Positions 45,101 to 57,003 of a DNA stretch of 64,000 nucleotides are shown one piece after another. Made by a program: the position numbers and the translations under genes. The stretch comes from Pseudomonas asplenii (GTDB lineage Bacteria; Pseudomonadota; Gammaproteobacteria; Pseudomonadales; Pseudomonadaceae): the NCBI RefSeq assembly GCF_001293465.1, contig NZ_JSYZ01000014.1, positions 248,001-312,000 of the forward strand, given 5' to 3'. The stretch's first letter is position 1. Every line of letters begins with the position of its first letter. The notes below the pieces were generated by a model, which was not told the origin of the DNA, made no database searches, and saw only the letters and a list, made by a program, of their open reading frames with translations.

Positions 45101-45696
45101 ACTTCGGCCAGTTCTTCGGCGTCGGCGGGGTGATGGACAACTACTTCCGCAAGTACCTGCAACCCTATGTCGACACCTCGACGGCGACCTGGCGCTGGCA
45201 GCCGGGGGCGGCGCAGAAGCTGGGGATTTCTCCGGGCGTGCTGCAGACCTTCCAGCGCGCCGCGGCGATTCGCGATGCGTTCTTCCGCTCCGGTGGCACC
45301 CAGCCGATCGTACGCTTCGAGCTCAAGCCGGTGGCGATGGATGCTTCGATCACCCAGTTCCTGCTCGACCTCGACGGCCAGCAGATCAGCTACGACCACG
45401 GCCCGAGCCGCCCGGTGGCGATGCAGTGGCCGAATCCGGGCAGCATCGGCGTGGTGCGCCTGTCGATCTCGCCTCCTTCGGCCACCGGCCGTTCCGGCGT
45501 GACCCTGGACGGTCCGTGGGCCTGGTTCCGCCTGCTGGAGCAGTCGGACCTGGTGGCCGGCAACTCGCCGGACCGCTTCAACCTGCGCCTGCGGGTCGAT
45601 GGTGCGAGCATCTCCTACGAGCTGCGCGCCAACAGTGCCTTCAACCCGTTCAAGAGCCGCGTGCTCAGCGGCTTCAGCCTGCCGGAGCGCCTATGA
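42193..45696 (+). CDS. tssM: T6SS membrane complex protein TssM (IcmF)
   Basis: A 1167-aa inner-membrane protein spanning the periplasm to TssJ. Two N-terminal helices lie at about 7-30 and 43-60. A cytoplasmic NTPase-like domain has Walker A GPPGSGKTT at 128-136 and a D-T-A-G motif (LLDTAGRYT). A third helix lies near 440-458 and a long periplasmic part extends to the end. Walker A is intact, which is not true of every TssM. It starts at GTG overlapping tssL and ends overlapping tagF. Confidence 0.97.
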   Translation: MKAFFGFVIRWVIPVLGLIALSLIIWFVGPLLEVLVPEGRRWALIILIFAIWIAYRVFRLIQARRQAAKVMQSLAADTPPDAASVATAEELATLRQRMDEALALLKKARLGGDERRNLYELPWYVIIGPPGSGKTTALVNSGLHFPLAAQLGAGAIRGVGGTRNCDWWFTDEAVLLDTAGRYTTQDSHAQVDKAAWLGFLDLLKTQRSRRPIDGAFIAISLSDLLLGTDAERAAHAAAIRARIQELYTQLGVRFPIYLMLTKLDLVPGFMEFFDSLSKEERAQVWGTTFTLDDGKNAESPLVHFKGEFAALEQRLNERLVERLQQERDPARRDLIYGFPQQFGALRECLQSFLDGVFKPNAYEDRALLRGVYFTSGTQEGSPIDRLIGAMAQSMSLDRQHLARQSGTGRSYFIEKLFTAVAFAERGLVGVNPKVERRRKWLARGVLAATVAVVLLVSTLWLISYKANQAYIAQVDQKVAPLGQSVQNLSPAQRDVLAVLPLLNAVRHLAGDAPGWSEGLGLYQGDMLEAESASVYRKLLIAVFAPRLVTRVEEQLRSGGSSDFLYEGLKAYLMLADNEHYDPEFIKAWIALDWDRNLPRDLPPDQRLALGEHLKALFDRHPPNARLDERLIDDLRRQLQQLPVAQRVYDRVKRQKLPAGVSDFRISDAAGRDAALVFSRKSGKPLSEPLSGFFTAKGYREAFLLASLNQAGTLAEEQWVLGRDQGEQQNVASLAADVRRLYFQDYLRQWDALLADIDFVPITSVAQAADVLRVISGPTSPLKKLLVAVAKETDLQQEERLLAAQGKKVDSGVDQIKQRLGSMLGQEQPASDAPTAPAEDPVSAHFAELNALVSKGEGEPAAIDGLLADMNALYVQVSAMVGASGDALLGEAKNQAAGAAARVSLNAERQPPLVQGLVKSVVSSTTNSMMGGVRNQLNAAWVSEVVNVYRQSLSGRYPLSPGSSRDATLDDFGQFFGVGGVMDNYFRKYLQPYVDTSTATWRWQPGAAQKLGISPGVLQTFQRAAAIRDAFFRSGGTQPIVRFELKPVAMDASITQFLLDLDGQQISYDHGPSRPVAMQWPNPGSIGVVRLSISPPSATGRSGVTLDGPWAWFRLLEQSDLVAGNSPDRFNLRLRVDGASISYELRANSAFNPFKSRVLSGFSLPERL

Positions 45697-46346
45697 CGAC
45701 AGTCGGTTACTACGGCAAGCTGGCCAGCCGCGGCGATTTCGTCAGCCGTGGACTGCCTCAGGATTTCGTGCAGCCGTGGGACGCCTGGCTGGCGTCCGGG
45801 CTGCATGCCAGCCAGCAGCAGTTGGGCAGCGAATGGTTGAACGTGTACCTGGTCAGCCCGCTCTGGCGCTTCGTGCTGGCAGCGGGGGTCTGCGGCCCGG
45901 AGGCGGTGGCCGGTGTGCTGATGCCGAGCATCGATCGGGTCGGACGCTACTTTCCGTTGACCATCGCCCAGCCGCTGGATGATGGGCATGCCCTGGCGAC
46001 GGTGGTCGGCGGTGCCGATGACTGGTTCGAGCGGGCCGAAGCGCTGTTGCTGGCGACCCTGGAGGAGGGCGCCAGTTTCGAGGCGTTCGAGCACGGTGTG
46101 CAGAACCTCGGCCGGCTGGTGTACGCCAACAAGACGCCGGGCAGCGAGTTCGCCGGTCTGCAGCGCTTTGCCGCGCTCGATGCCCAGAGCCGCGCCCAGG
46201 CCCTGGCCGAACAGGCCTGTGTCGGTTCGAGCCTGTGGTGGGGGCGGGGGTCGCAGCGGATCGACGCGGGCCTGATGCGTTGCCAGGGGCTGCCGGCCAC
46301 CGCCGATTTCGGCAGTTTCCTGCTGGGCAAGGGAGTGGCGAGCTAA
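45693..46346 (+). CDS. tagF: T6SS post-translational repressor TagF
   Basis: A 217-aa protein with the TagF/ImpM fold: VGYYGKLASRGDFVSRGLP at the N-terminus, PLWRFVLAAGVCGPEAVAGV near 52-71, and SIDRVGRYFPLTIA near 75-88. In P. aeruginosa TagF holds the system off by acting on Fha independently of phosphorylation. The ATG at 45693 overlaps the tssM stop (ATGA). pppA begins directly after the stop. There is no fused phosphatase domain, unlike in some species. Confidence 0.94.
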   Translation: MTTVGYYGKLASRGDFVSRGLPQDFVQPWDAWLASGLHASQQQLGSEWLNVYLVSPLWRFVLAAGVCGPEAVAGVLMPSIDRVGRYFPLTIAQPLDDGHALATVVGGADDWFERAEALLLATLEEGASFEAFEHGVQNLGRLVYANKTPGSEFAGLQRFAALDAQSRAQALAEQACVGSSLWWGRGSQRIDAGLMRCQGLPATADFGSFLLGKGVAS

Positions 46347-47075
46347 ATGGCCAATACTCCTGAAATCACCTACAAGTCGGCCAGCTACAGCCATGTCGGC
46401 ATGGTGCGCCAGATCAACGAGGACGCCTGCCTCGACCTGCCCGATGCCGGCCTGTGGGCCGTGGCCGACGGCATGGGCGGGCATGCGGCGGGCGACTATG
46501 TCGCCAGCCTGATCGTCGACACCCTGCGGCGTATTCCGCCGTCGGACTCGCTGGCGATCTACAGCAATGCCCTGCGCACGCGCCTGGCCGAGGTCAACGC
46601 GGCGGTTCGCGAAGAGGCCGGCAACCGCGGGGTGTCGATGATGGGCAGCACCGTGGTGCTGCTGGCGGTTCGCGGTGACGCCGCGATCTGCCTGTGGGCC
46701 GGTGACAGCCGCCTGTATCGCCTGCGCGATGGCCAGCTGGAGAGCATTTCCCGCGATCACAGCTACGTCCAGGACCTGCAGGACAGCGGCCTGCTCAGTG
46801 AAGCCGAGGCACGGGTGCACCCGCGGGCCAATATCGTCACCCGGGCGATTGGCGTCGAGGCGCAACTGGAACTGTCGACGAGCAACTTCCAGGTGCTCCC
46901 CGGCGACAGCTTTCTGCTGTGCAGCGACGGCCTGAACAAGACCGCCGAGGACGCCGAGATCCGCGACGTGCTCGCTCATCCGGAACCCTATGCCGTGGTG
47001 CGCAGCCTGGTCCACCTGGGCCTGACCCGGGGCGCCCCCGACAACATTACGGCGATCGTCGTCAAAGCCACCTGA
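46347..47075 (+). CDS. pppA: T6SS PP2C-type phosphatase PppA
   Basis: A 242-aa Ser/Thr phosphatase that dephosphorylates Fha and switches the T6SS off. PP2C metal motifs are intact: QINEDACLDL near 24-33, VADGMGGHAAGDYVA near 41-55, CLWAGDSRLYRLRDG near 115-129, LLCSDGLNK near 190-198, and the C-terminal GAPDNITAIV. It begins at the base after the tagF stop. ppkA follows 14 bases on. Confidence 0.97.
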   Translation: MANTPEITYKSASYSHVGMVRQINEDACLDLPDAGLWAVADGMGGHAAGDYVASLIVDTLRRIPPSDSLAIYSNALRTRLAEVNAAVREEAGNRGVSMMGSTVVLLAVRGDAAICLWAGDSRLYRLRDGQLESISRDHSYVQDLQDSGLLSEAEARVHPRANIVTRAIGVEAQLELSTSNFQVLPGDSFLLCSDGLNKTAEDAEIRDVLAHPEPYAVVRSLVHLGLTRGAPDNITAIVVKAT

Positions 47076-47089
47076 AGACACTTCCCCAC

Positions 47090-50190
<3,101 letters not shown>

Positions 50191-50191
<1 letters not shown>

Positions 50192-50907
50192 TGATCAGCC
50201 TGCGCGACGTACGCAAGACGCGGGGTGAGGGTGCCCAGCGCTACAGCCTGGTGATCCCGCGCCTGAGCCTGGCGCCTGGGCAGCAGTGGGCGGTGGTCGG
50301 CCCCAGCGGCTGCGGCAAGAGTACCTTGCTCGACCTGCTGGCGCTGGTCTCGGCCCCTGACCGCGCCGGGTTGTTCGCCTTCGAGGGGCCCGCCGGCGCG
50401 CAGGATATTGCCGCGCTCTGGCGCGAAGGACGGCAGGACGCGCTGGCGCAACTGCGCAGCCGCTATCTCGGCTATGTGCTGCAGACCGGCGGGCTGCTGG
50501 GCTTTCTCGACGTGCGCGGGAATATCGAGCTGTCGCGCAAGTTGCTGGGCATGGCCGACGACGGCAGCGTGCGGCGGCTGGCCGAGCAGTTGGAAATCGC
50601 CGATCAGTTGGACAAGAAACCCCAGGCCCTGTCGGTCGGCCAGCGTCAGCGGGTCGGCTGTGCCCGGGCCCTGGCCCATGCGCCGCGGCTGTTGCTGGCC
50701 GACGAGCCGACGGCCGCACTCGACCCGCTGAATGCCGGGCGGGTCATGCAATTGCTGCTCGGGCAGGTGGCGGAGCAGGGCGCCTGCTGCGTGATCGCCA
50801 GCCATGATGAGGTGCTGGTGCGCGACCTGGGCATGAACGTGCTGCGCATTACCTGCCAGCGCGACGCCGATGGCGGCGTGACCGCGACCCTGGGAGGCCA
50901 GCCGTGA
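50191..50907 (+). CDS. tagT: T6SS-associated ABC transporter ATPase TagT
   Basis: A 238-aa ATPase of the TagQRST surface-sensing pathway, acting with the TagS permease. Walker A GPSGCGKST is near 38, the signature-like LSVGQRQRVG near 150 and Walker B LLLADEPTAALDP near 170. LolD-like ABC proteins are the closest kin, but the context is decisive. I prefer the ATG at 50191, overlapping the ppkA stop as TGATG; a GTG at 50188 is possible. Confidence 0.94.
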
Positions 50908-52109
50908 TGCGCGCTTCGCTGGTGGCGGCCCTGGCCTGGCAGGACTACCGCGCCGATGCGCGGCTGTCGGCCTGCTCGGTGTTGGCCCTGGTGGCGGTGA
51001 TCGCACCCCTGCTGGTGCTGTTCGGGCTCAAGTTCGGCCTGGTCAGCAGCCTGACCGAGCGGCTGGAGCGTGACCCGCTGGTGCGCGAGATCATTCCCCT
51101 GGGTGGCGGGCGCTTCGGCGCGGCCTACATCGCCGAGTTGGGGCGCCGCGACGACGTGGCGTTCGCCCTGCCGCGCACCCGGCAGATCGCCGCGACCGCC
51201 GACCTGTCGATCAGTCGCCAGGGCCCGGCGTTGAACGTCGAGATGCTGCCGACCGCCGAAGGCGACCCGTTGCTCGGCGGCCTGCCGGCGCCGACCGGGC
51301 TGGCGGCGATGCTGTTGAGCCATACCGCGGCGGAAAAGCTCGGGGTCAAGGCCGGTGACTGGCTCGAAGTGTCCTTCGGGCGTCAGGTGGCCGGCCGGGT
51401 GGAAAGCCAGCACACGCAGATCCAGGTGCAGGCGGTGCTGCCGCTGGAGGCCTTCGGTCGCGATGCGCTGTTCGCCCCGCTGGCGCTGCTGGAGGCTGCC
51501 GAGGATTATCGCGATGGCCGTGGTGTGCCGATGCTCGGCTGGAGCGGCGAGCCGGCCGGTTCCGCCGCGCAGCGGGTGTATCCGGCCTTCCGGCTGTACG
51601 CCCGCGAACTTGACGACGTCGAGCCGCTGCGCCGCTATTTCGCCGAACGTGGCCTGCTGGTCTCGACCCAGGCCCAGACCATCGCCCAGGTGCAGTCGCT
51701 GAGTCGCAACCTGTCCATCGTATTCTGGATCATCGCCACCCTGGCCCTGGCCGGGGCCTTCGCGGCGATCTTCGCCGGCGCGCTGGCGGCGGTCGAGCGC
51801 AAGCGCCGCGAGCTGTCGGTGCTGCGCCTGCTCGGCCTGGGCACCGGCGCCCTGTTGCTGTTCGTGGTGCTGCAGGCGCTCTACAGCGGGTTGTTCGCCG
51901 CCGGCTTGAGTGTGCTGTTGTACGTCGTCGCGGAGCAGGGCCTGAATCATCTGTTCGTGCAGGTGGCCGGCGAATACGCCAGCCAGTTGCTAGGGCGCCA
52001 TTACATGCTGGCACTTTTTTCGGTGTTGGCGGTCTGTGCTCTGGCTGCGGCCCTCGGTGGCTGGCGAGTGGCACAGATAGAAGCTTCGGAAGGAATCAGA
52101 GATGTTTAA
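50907..52109 (+). CDS. tagS: T6SS-associated FtsX-type permease TagS
   Basis: A 400-aa inner-membrane protein of the MacB/FtsX type. One helix lies near 20-45, then a large periplasmic domain (about 50-270), then three helices (about 272-300, 318-350, 368-392). With TagT it forms an ABC complex needed to stimulate PpkA in P. aeruginosa HSI-I. ATG 50907 overlaps the tagT stop as TGATG; GTG 50904 is an alternative. tagR overlaps the end. Confidence 0.92.
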   Translation: MRASLVAALAWQDYRADARLSACSVLALVAVIAPLLVLFGLKFGLVSSLTERLERDPLVREIIPLGGGRFGAAYIAELGRRDDVAFALPRTRQIAATADLSISRQGPALNVEMLPTAEGDPLLGGLPAPTGLAAMLLSHTAAEKLGVKAGDWLEVSFGRQVAGRVESQHTQIQVQAVLPLEAFGRDALFAPLALLEAAEDYRDGRGVPMLGWSGEPAGSAAQRVYPAFRLYARELDDVEPLRRYFAERGLLVSTQAQTIAQVQSLSRNLSIVFWIIATLALAGAFAAIFAGALAAVERKRRELSVLRLLGLGTGALLLFVVLQALYSGLFAAGLSVLLYVVAEQGLNHLFVQVAGEYASQLLGRHYMLALFSVLAVCALAAALGGWRVAQIEASEGIRDV

Positions 52110-53844
52110 GCTGCGCAGCGCGGCCTTCATGGTGTTGATCGGCTCCCTGGGCCTTGCTTCTCTGGGGGCAGGCGGCCTGGCGTGGGCCGACGACGACACC
52201 AACAAACTGGACAACCCCAAGCCGCTGAGCGGCGATATCAGCCTGCCGCTGCCGTGCGATGGCGAGATGGTGTTCCGCTACGTCTACATCCTCGCCCAAG
52301 GCACCCTGGACGACCGCGAGATCAGCCTCGGCTACCCGTTCAGCGAAGACGAGCCGGGCTACAAGCAGTCGTTCATTTCCGGTTACCGCCGGGACTTCAT
52401 CAACGGCCAGTTCACCCTCAAGGACCTGCCTGCCGATTGGCAGAAGGCGATCTCGCCGGCCCTGCCCAAGACCGATGCCGGCTCGCCGTTGAAACCGATG
52501 TTCTATTTCATGGGCAAGTACCCGGTGACGGCGCGCCAGTACGCACTGGTCATGTCCCAGGCGCCCTCGCTGGCCAGTGGCGAACCGGCCCCGGCCTGCG
52601 AAGCGCCCGAGGGGATTGCCGGGCGCCTGCCCAAGGTCAAGGTGTCGCGCTTCGATGCCGAGCGTTTCTCCGCGGTCTACAGTGCCTGGCTGATGAAGTA
52701 CCACCGTGACCGGCTGCCGGTCAGCGGTCGTGGCCGCTCGGCCGAGGACGGTGGCGCCGGTTTCGTTCGCCTGCCGACCGAGGTCGAGTGGGAGTACGCC
52801 GCCCGCGGTGCCCAGGCGGTCAGCCGCCAGGAACTGGAAGGCCGGTTGTTCCCGCGCCGGCAGCCGGGCAGTGACACGGACGGCCCGCTGTCCGACTATG
52901 CGGTGTTCAACCAGGTCGCCGGCGGCACCGGCCAGGCGCCACGGCTGATGCCGGTAGGCACCAAGCTGCCGAACCCGATCGGCCTGTTCGACGTGATCGG
53001 CAACGCTGCGCAGATGGTCCAGGAGTCGTTCCAGCTGGTTCATGCCGGGCGCCGCCAGGGCGCCTACGGCGGCTTCGTGGTCAAGGGGGGCAACTACCTG
53101 GAAGGCGAGGGCACGCTGTTCACCGGCATGCGCCGCGAGTACCCGCTGTTCGCCGCCGATGGTACCGAGCAGAGCAACGAGACCACCGGTTTCCGGGTCG
53201 CCATCGGCGCGCTGTCGGCGCCGCGCTCGCGCTACAAGGAGCTGTTCGAGCAGTGGCAGAAGGAGGGCCGCCTGGCTGCCCTGACCGATGCCATCGACGA
53301 CGTCCAGGATCCGACCAAGCGCCTGGACAGCATCATTTCCGGCACCACCGACCCGCGGCTGCAGGCCGAACTGGGGCTGGTGAACGAAGAGCTCAAGCGC
53401 AACGTCTCGCTGATCGCCCGCCAGCGCGAGGAAGCGGCCGGCAACCTGATCCAGTCGGCGGCGCTGGTGGCCGAAACCGTCAACAACTACAACATCCGCC
53501 TGACCAACCTGAAGAAGAGCCGCCAGCAGGCCGTCGACGCCAAGGACGAGGCCAGCGCCGCGCTGTTCGCCACCGCCATCGACAACGGCACCAGCGCGCT
53601 GGACGGCGCGGTGGCGATCTACATCGACAACCTGGCAACGGCCACGCGGTACACCGATGCGGTGATCCAGGCGCAGTTCCAGCGGGTCAAGGAAGAACTC
53701 AGTCGCAAACCCGTGCTCGGCAACAGCCTGGTGGCACGGGCGACCCTGTTCGTTCGTCATGTCGGCGATTATCGCAAGCAGCAGCGGGCCGACCCGGCGA
53801 CGATCTTGAAAGCGTTACTCGCATCCAACGCCCAGAAGCCCTGA
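52102..53844 (+). CDS. tagR: T6SS regulatory protein TagR (FGE-sulfatase fold)
   Basis: A 580-aa exported protein; the signal peptide covers about 1-29 (ending GLAWAD). A formylglycine-generating/sulfatase-modifying-factor-like domain covers about 100-375 with FYFMGKYPVTARQYALVM, RLPTEVEWEYAARG, NPIGLFDVIGNAAQMV and ETTGFRVAIG. The active-site cysteine pattern of true formylglycine enzymes was not seen, so it is likely a binding fold. A helical tail covers 390-580. TagR acts with TagQ upstream of PpkA. The start overlaps tagS by eight bases. Confidence 0.93.
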   Translation: MFKLRSAAFMVLIGSLGLASLGAGGLAWADDDTNKLDNPKPLSGDISLPLPCDGEMVFRYVYILAQGTLDDREISLGYPFSEDEPGYKQSFISGYRRDFINGQFTLKDLPADWQKAISPALPKTDAGSPLKPMFYFMGKYPVTARQYALVMSQAPSLASGEPAPACEAPEGIAGRLPKVKVSRFDAERFSAVYSAWLMKYHRDRLPVSGRGRSAEDGGAGFVRLPTEVEWEYAARGAQAVSRQELEGRLFPRRQPGSDTDGPLSDYAVFNQVAGGTGQAPRLMPVGTKLPNPIGLFDVIGNAAQMVQESFQLVHAGRRQGAYGGFVVKGGNYLEGEGTLFTGMRREYPLFAADGTEQSNETTGFRVAIGALSAPRSRYKELFEQWQKEGRLAALTDAIDDVQDPTKRLDSIISGTTDPRLQAELGLVNEELKRNVSLIARQREEAAGNLIQSAALVAETVNNYNIRLTNLKKSRQQAVDAKDEASAALFATAIDNGTSALDGAVAIYIDNLATATRYTDAVIQAQFQRVKEELSRKPVLGNSLVARATLFVRHVGDYRKQQRADPATILKALLASNAQKP

Positions 53845-53922
53845 GTGTTGGGAATCCGGCGAGTGTAGAGGGGATCCGGGCGGTAGGTGCCGCATCGGCC
53901 AAGTCAAACCAAGAAAGGAAAC

Positions 53923-54882
53923 ATGAACATGATTTTCTCCAGCAAACCCCTTGTTTCAACCTCGCGGTGCCGCGCCGCGCTGTGGGTTGCCGCCGGATTC
54001 AGCACCGTGCTGATGGGCGGTTGCGCCACCTCGCCAACCTCCAAGGTCGGCGCCAGCACCAAGGTCGAGTACTACCCGACCTGCTACGAGCCGGTGCAGC
54101 ACCTGCGTGCCACCGATTCGGACATGACCCGCTCCATCGCCACCGGTGCGGTGCTCGGTGCCCTGGGCGGCGCCGCGCTCGGCGCGCTGACCGGCGACGA
54201 TTCGAGCAAGCGCGGCCGTAACGCCGCCATTGGCGCTGCGGGCGGCGCGCTGGCCGGTGGTGCGGCGGGCTACTACACCGAGAAGCAGAAGCAGATCGCC
54301 GACGACAAGCAGCGGATCAGCTCCTATGCCGGCGACATCAGCAAGAGCGCGGCCGAGATGGATCGCAACACGGCTTATGCCCGTGCTTCGCAGAGCTGCT
54401 ACCAGCGTGAGTTCGCCAACCTGGTCTCGGCCCGCAAGGCCAAGACCATCGGCGATGCCGAAGGTCGCAAGCGCCTGGCGGAAATCGTCGCCGGCCTGAA
54501 GGAGTCCAATGACCTGATCGTCGCGGTCAACGGTCGCAACGCCGAAGACCTGAACAACTACACCCAGGCCTACGAGCAGGACCTGCGCCAGGTGGGTGTG
54601 CAGCGTACCGACGTGGTCACCGTGGCGACCGCCGATACCGATCCGGTGGTCGCACCGACCACCGGCAAGACCAAGGGCAAGAAGCCGCCCGTGAAGGTCG
54701 CCAAGAAGCAGCTGCCGACGGTGCCGAGCGAAGCGGTCGCCACCGAGAAGACCCTGCAGGACGCCAATGCCAAGAAAGCGGCGAGCCAGGAAGTCGCCAC
54801 CGCCGGCCAGTCGCAGGTCAACAGCATGTGCAAGAACCCGGACCTGGGCGACTGGGCTCCGGTCCCCTGCCCGAACGTCTGA
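53923..54882 (+). CDS. tagQ: T6SS outer-membrane lipoprotein TagQ
   Basis: A 319-aa lipoprotein with signal peptide and lipobox ending at Cys34 (VLMGGC). A glycine-zipper-like stretch follows near 66-108 (VLGALGGAALGALTG; IGAAGGALAGGAAGYY), then a helical region and a basic Lys/Pro-rich linker near 245-270. TagQ holds TagR at the outer membrane in the PpkA-activating circuit. I chose the ATG at 53923, preceded by AAAGGAA. It is the last gene of the T6SS island. Confidence 0.92.
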   Translation: MNMIFSSKPLVSTSRCRAALWVAAGFSTVLMGGCATSPTSKVGASTKVEYYPTCYEPVQHLRATDSDMTRSIATGAVLGALGGAALGALTGDDSSKRGRNAAIGAAGGALAGGAAGYYTEKQKQIADDKQRISSYAGDISKSAAEMDRNTAYARASQSCYQREFANLVSARKAKTIGDAEGRKRLAEIVAGLKESNDLIVAVNGRNAEDLNNYTQAYEQDLRQVGVQRTDVVTVATADTDPVVAPTTGKTKGKKPPVKVAKKQLPTVPSEAVATEKTLQDANAKKAASQEVATAGQSQVNSMCKNPDLGDWAPVPCPNV

Positions 54883-54923
54883 GTGACTGCCTGGTCACGA
54901 ACGTGCTGATATAAGCGGCAAAC

Positions 54924-54961
54924 GCCAGCCGATCTTCTTGCAAACAAGGAGATCGGTGGCG
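54924..54961. other. Hairpin after tagQ
   Basis: CCGATCTTCTTG pairs with CAAGGAGATCGG (one G-T) around a CAAA loop, and flanking CGCCA/TGGCG extends the stem. It has no T run. It could end the tagQ message or fold in the leader of the next gene, whose start is at 55022. Confidence 0.55.
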
Positions 54962-55021
54962 TTCCTCGAACAAACCGCTACACTGCGCCGGCCCTTTCAT
55001 TTTTCTGCCGAGGCGTTGTGC

Positions 55022-55399
55022 ATGAAATTCCGTTTTCTTCTCTGGGCGATGGGCCTGCTGATGGCCCGGGCCAGTCGCAATAACCCCGCGTTCCAGCAGC
55101 AACTGGCCGACAAGGCGCTGGTGTTCCAGCTGCAGACCCTGGACGGCAGGATCGCCCGTCACTTCATCGTCAGGGACCTGCGTATCAGCAGCAAGTCCGG
55201 AACCCATCCGGAGCCGGCGTTCGCCATCGGCTTCAAGGATGCCGCGTACGGCTTCGCCACGCTGCAGGCGAAGAACAAGCAACTGGCGTTCATGACGGGG
55301 ATTCAGGACAAGTCGATCCAGATCAAGGGCAATCCGGCCCTGGTGATCTGGTTCCAGGGGCTGACCAAGTACCTCAAGCCGAAGAAAAAGAAGGCCTGA
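55022..55399 (+). CDS. Small SCP2-like protein of unknown function
   Basis: A 125-aa basic protein. The N-terminus has one hydrophobic patch (FRFLLWAMGLLMA) that may be a membrane anchor. The rest fits an SCP2/sterol-carrier-like pattern of strands with FAIGFKDAAYGFATL, and DKSIQIKGNPALVIW, and ends in a Lys-rich tail. That assignment is tentative. I chose the ATG at 55022. In P. aeruginosa a similar small gene lies, as I remember, next to recG-oxyR, so this is backbone. Confidence 0.75.
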   Translation: MKFRFLLWAMGLLMARASRNNPAFQQQLADKALVFQLQTLDGRIARHFIVRDLRISSKSGTHPEPAFAIGFKDAAYGFATLQAKNKQLAFMTGIQDKSIQIKGNPALVIWFQGLTKYLKPKKKKA

Positions 55400-55414
55400 A
55401 GCGTCACCTCTCTT

Positions 55415-55494
55415 GATCGTTCCCACGCTCCGCGTGGGAATACAGCCCGTGACGCTGTGCGTCACAAGAGCGGACGCCGAGCGTGGGAACGATC
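55415..55494. repeat. Palindromic intergenic repeat
   Basis: GATCGTTCCCACGCTC and GAGCGTGGGAACGATC form perfect 16-bp outer arms, with inner palindromes CCCACGCTCCGCGTGGG and GTGACGCTGTGCGTCAC. It is a different family from the GTAGGAGC REPs. It lies between convergent genes and may end both transcripts. Confidence 0.9.
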
Positions 55495-55524
55495 GGTGTC
55501 CGGGTCTGCAGTCGTCGGGGGGAT

Positions 55525-56925
55525 TCAGTGCTGGCTGAACTGCGAAGCCAGCTCGCGCAGCAGTACTTCGGCTTCGAGCACCTTGTTCACCACGTCCTCG
55601 GCCTTGTCGCGGCTCAGGCCCAGGCGATCGAGCAGGGCGTCGGGGATTTCTTCGTCCGGCCCGGAACCGATGTTGCGGCTGCGCAGCAGGCGCACCGCCA
55701 GGCACACCAGGTTCGGATACTCGGCATACACGCCATCGTAGTGCGGGTCGTGCTGGAAGCGCAGGGCGGTGGCCAGTTCGTCCGGCATGTCCCAGTAGCG
55801 CATCAGCCAGGCGCCGATCTGCTCGCGGCTGATACCCAGCAGATGCTGCTCGACATAGCTGTGGCACAGGTGCGGGTTGACCTCCAGGTGCCGGCAGATC
55901 AGCGAGAAATGCGGCGGGAACACGTGGGCCAGCAGCAGGTAGCCGAAGTTGTGCAGCAGGCCGGCCAGGTAGGTCAGGCCGGCTTCCGGGCGCTGGGTGC
56001 GCGGCATGGCGCGGGTCAGGCCCTCGATCACCGCGGCGGTGTAGATCGATTGCTGCCAGTACGGCGTGCTGTGCTGTGGCTGGTCCTTGGGCAGGCTCAG
56101 GGTCTTGCCCAGGGCCAGGCCGAGCGCCAGGTTGATCACCAGGTCGAAGCCCAGCACCCGTACGATCGCGTCTTCCACCGAGCGGATCTTGCCCGGCGAG
56201 GCGTAGTACGGTGACGCCGCCCAGCTCACCACCTGGGCGGCCAGGGCCGGGTCGGTCTCGACCACGCCGGTGATGTCGTCGATGGTTGCGTCAGGGTCGA
56301 CCCGCAGCTTGATGATTTTCTGCGCAGTCTCCGCCAGCGGTGGAATCTCGATGGTCGCTTCCAGGCGCTGCTGGATGCGCCGGGCGGTGAACACCTGGAC
56401 CGCCTGGGTGATTTCCTTGCGATCGTCGTCCGGACGGTCGAGGTTCGGACGAATGTTGCCCAGGGCTTCGCCGAAGCTGGCGGCGCTGGCCTTGGTAAGC
56501 ATGCTCCTGAAGTCGTCGGTGGCGATTTCCAGCAGCAGGCCGGTTTCGCCGGAGTTGATCAGCAGGCTCGGCTCGCGCAGCAGCTGTTCTTCGTACAGGC
56601 AGGGCGAACTGGTCAGCGCTGGCAGGCCGGGCAACAGGTGCAGGCTGTGCTTGCCGAGCATGCGCTCCAGGCGTTCGGTCGACACCGCCGTCAGGCGCCG
56701 ACCGGTGAGTTCGGCCAGGCGGTTGAGGTCGAGCAGTTGGTTCTGCGGGAACAGCACCATGAGCGCACCGACTGCGTCATCGAGCAGCACCGCCTGAACC
56801 TTGCGCGCCGCCGGCAGACTCGGGGAGTCGGTGACTTCACGGTAGTTGATGGCGAGCTTGTCGAGCAGCATTCGAACCACAGACGGGGTGTGCGGGGTTG
56901 CATCGATGAGGGCAACTTCAGTCAT
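55525..56925 (-). CDS. YbaK/aminoacyl-tRNA deacylase-like plus HDOD domain protein
   Basis: A 466-aa cytoplasmic protein. The N-terminal 150 residues resemble the YbaK/ProX editing fold (VVRMLLDKLAINYREV; VLFPQNQLLDLNRLAELTGR). An HDOD domain covers about 195-395 (IPPLAETAQKIIKLRVDPDA; LAGLLHNFGYLLLAHVFPPH). HDOD proteins usually act in signalling and lack the full HD catalytic set; no c-di-GMP enzyme motif is seen. The gene is upstream of no obvious operon partner, but its position beside recG is conserved in pseudomonads as I recall. The function is unknown. Confidence 0.87.
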   Translation of the reverse strand: MTEVALIDATPHTPSVVRMLLDKLAINYREVTDSPSLPAARKVQAVLLDDAVGALMVLFPQNQLLDLNRLAELTGRRLTAVSTERLERMLGKHSLHLLPGLPALTSSPCLYEEQLLREPSLLINSGETGLLLEIATDDFRSMLTKASAASFGEALGNIRPNLDRPDDDRKEITQAVQVFTARRIQQRLEATIEIPPLAETAQKIIKLRVDPDATIDDITGVVETDPALAAQVVSWAASPYYASPGKIRSVEDAIVRVLGFDLVINLALGLALGKTLSLPKDQPQHSTPYWQQSIYTAAVIEGLTRAMPRTQRPEAGLTYLAGLLHNFGYLLLAHVFPPHFSLICRHLEVNPHLCHSYVEQHLLGISREQIGAWLMRYWDMPDELATALRFQHDPHYDGVYAEYPNLVCLAVRLLRSRNIGSGPDEEIPDALLDRLGLSRDKAEDVVNKVLEAEVLLRELASQFSQH

Positions 56926-57003
56926 GGTCTGTATCCGGCTTCCTACAATTTCAGCAGTATAACCAGCTTGTCCCGGTCATTGGTCCACGAAATGTGAGGT
57001 CTA

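Noticed and set aside
41434..45399. A very long open frame antisense to tssM (and a similar one at 39032-41968)
   Set aside because: It mirrors the codon bias of the real plus-strand genes; its translation is low-complexity His/Gln/Arg-rich and has no family match, and it crosses several gene borders.
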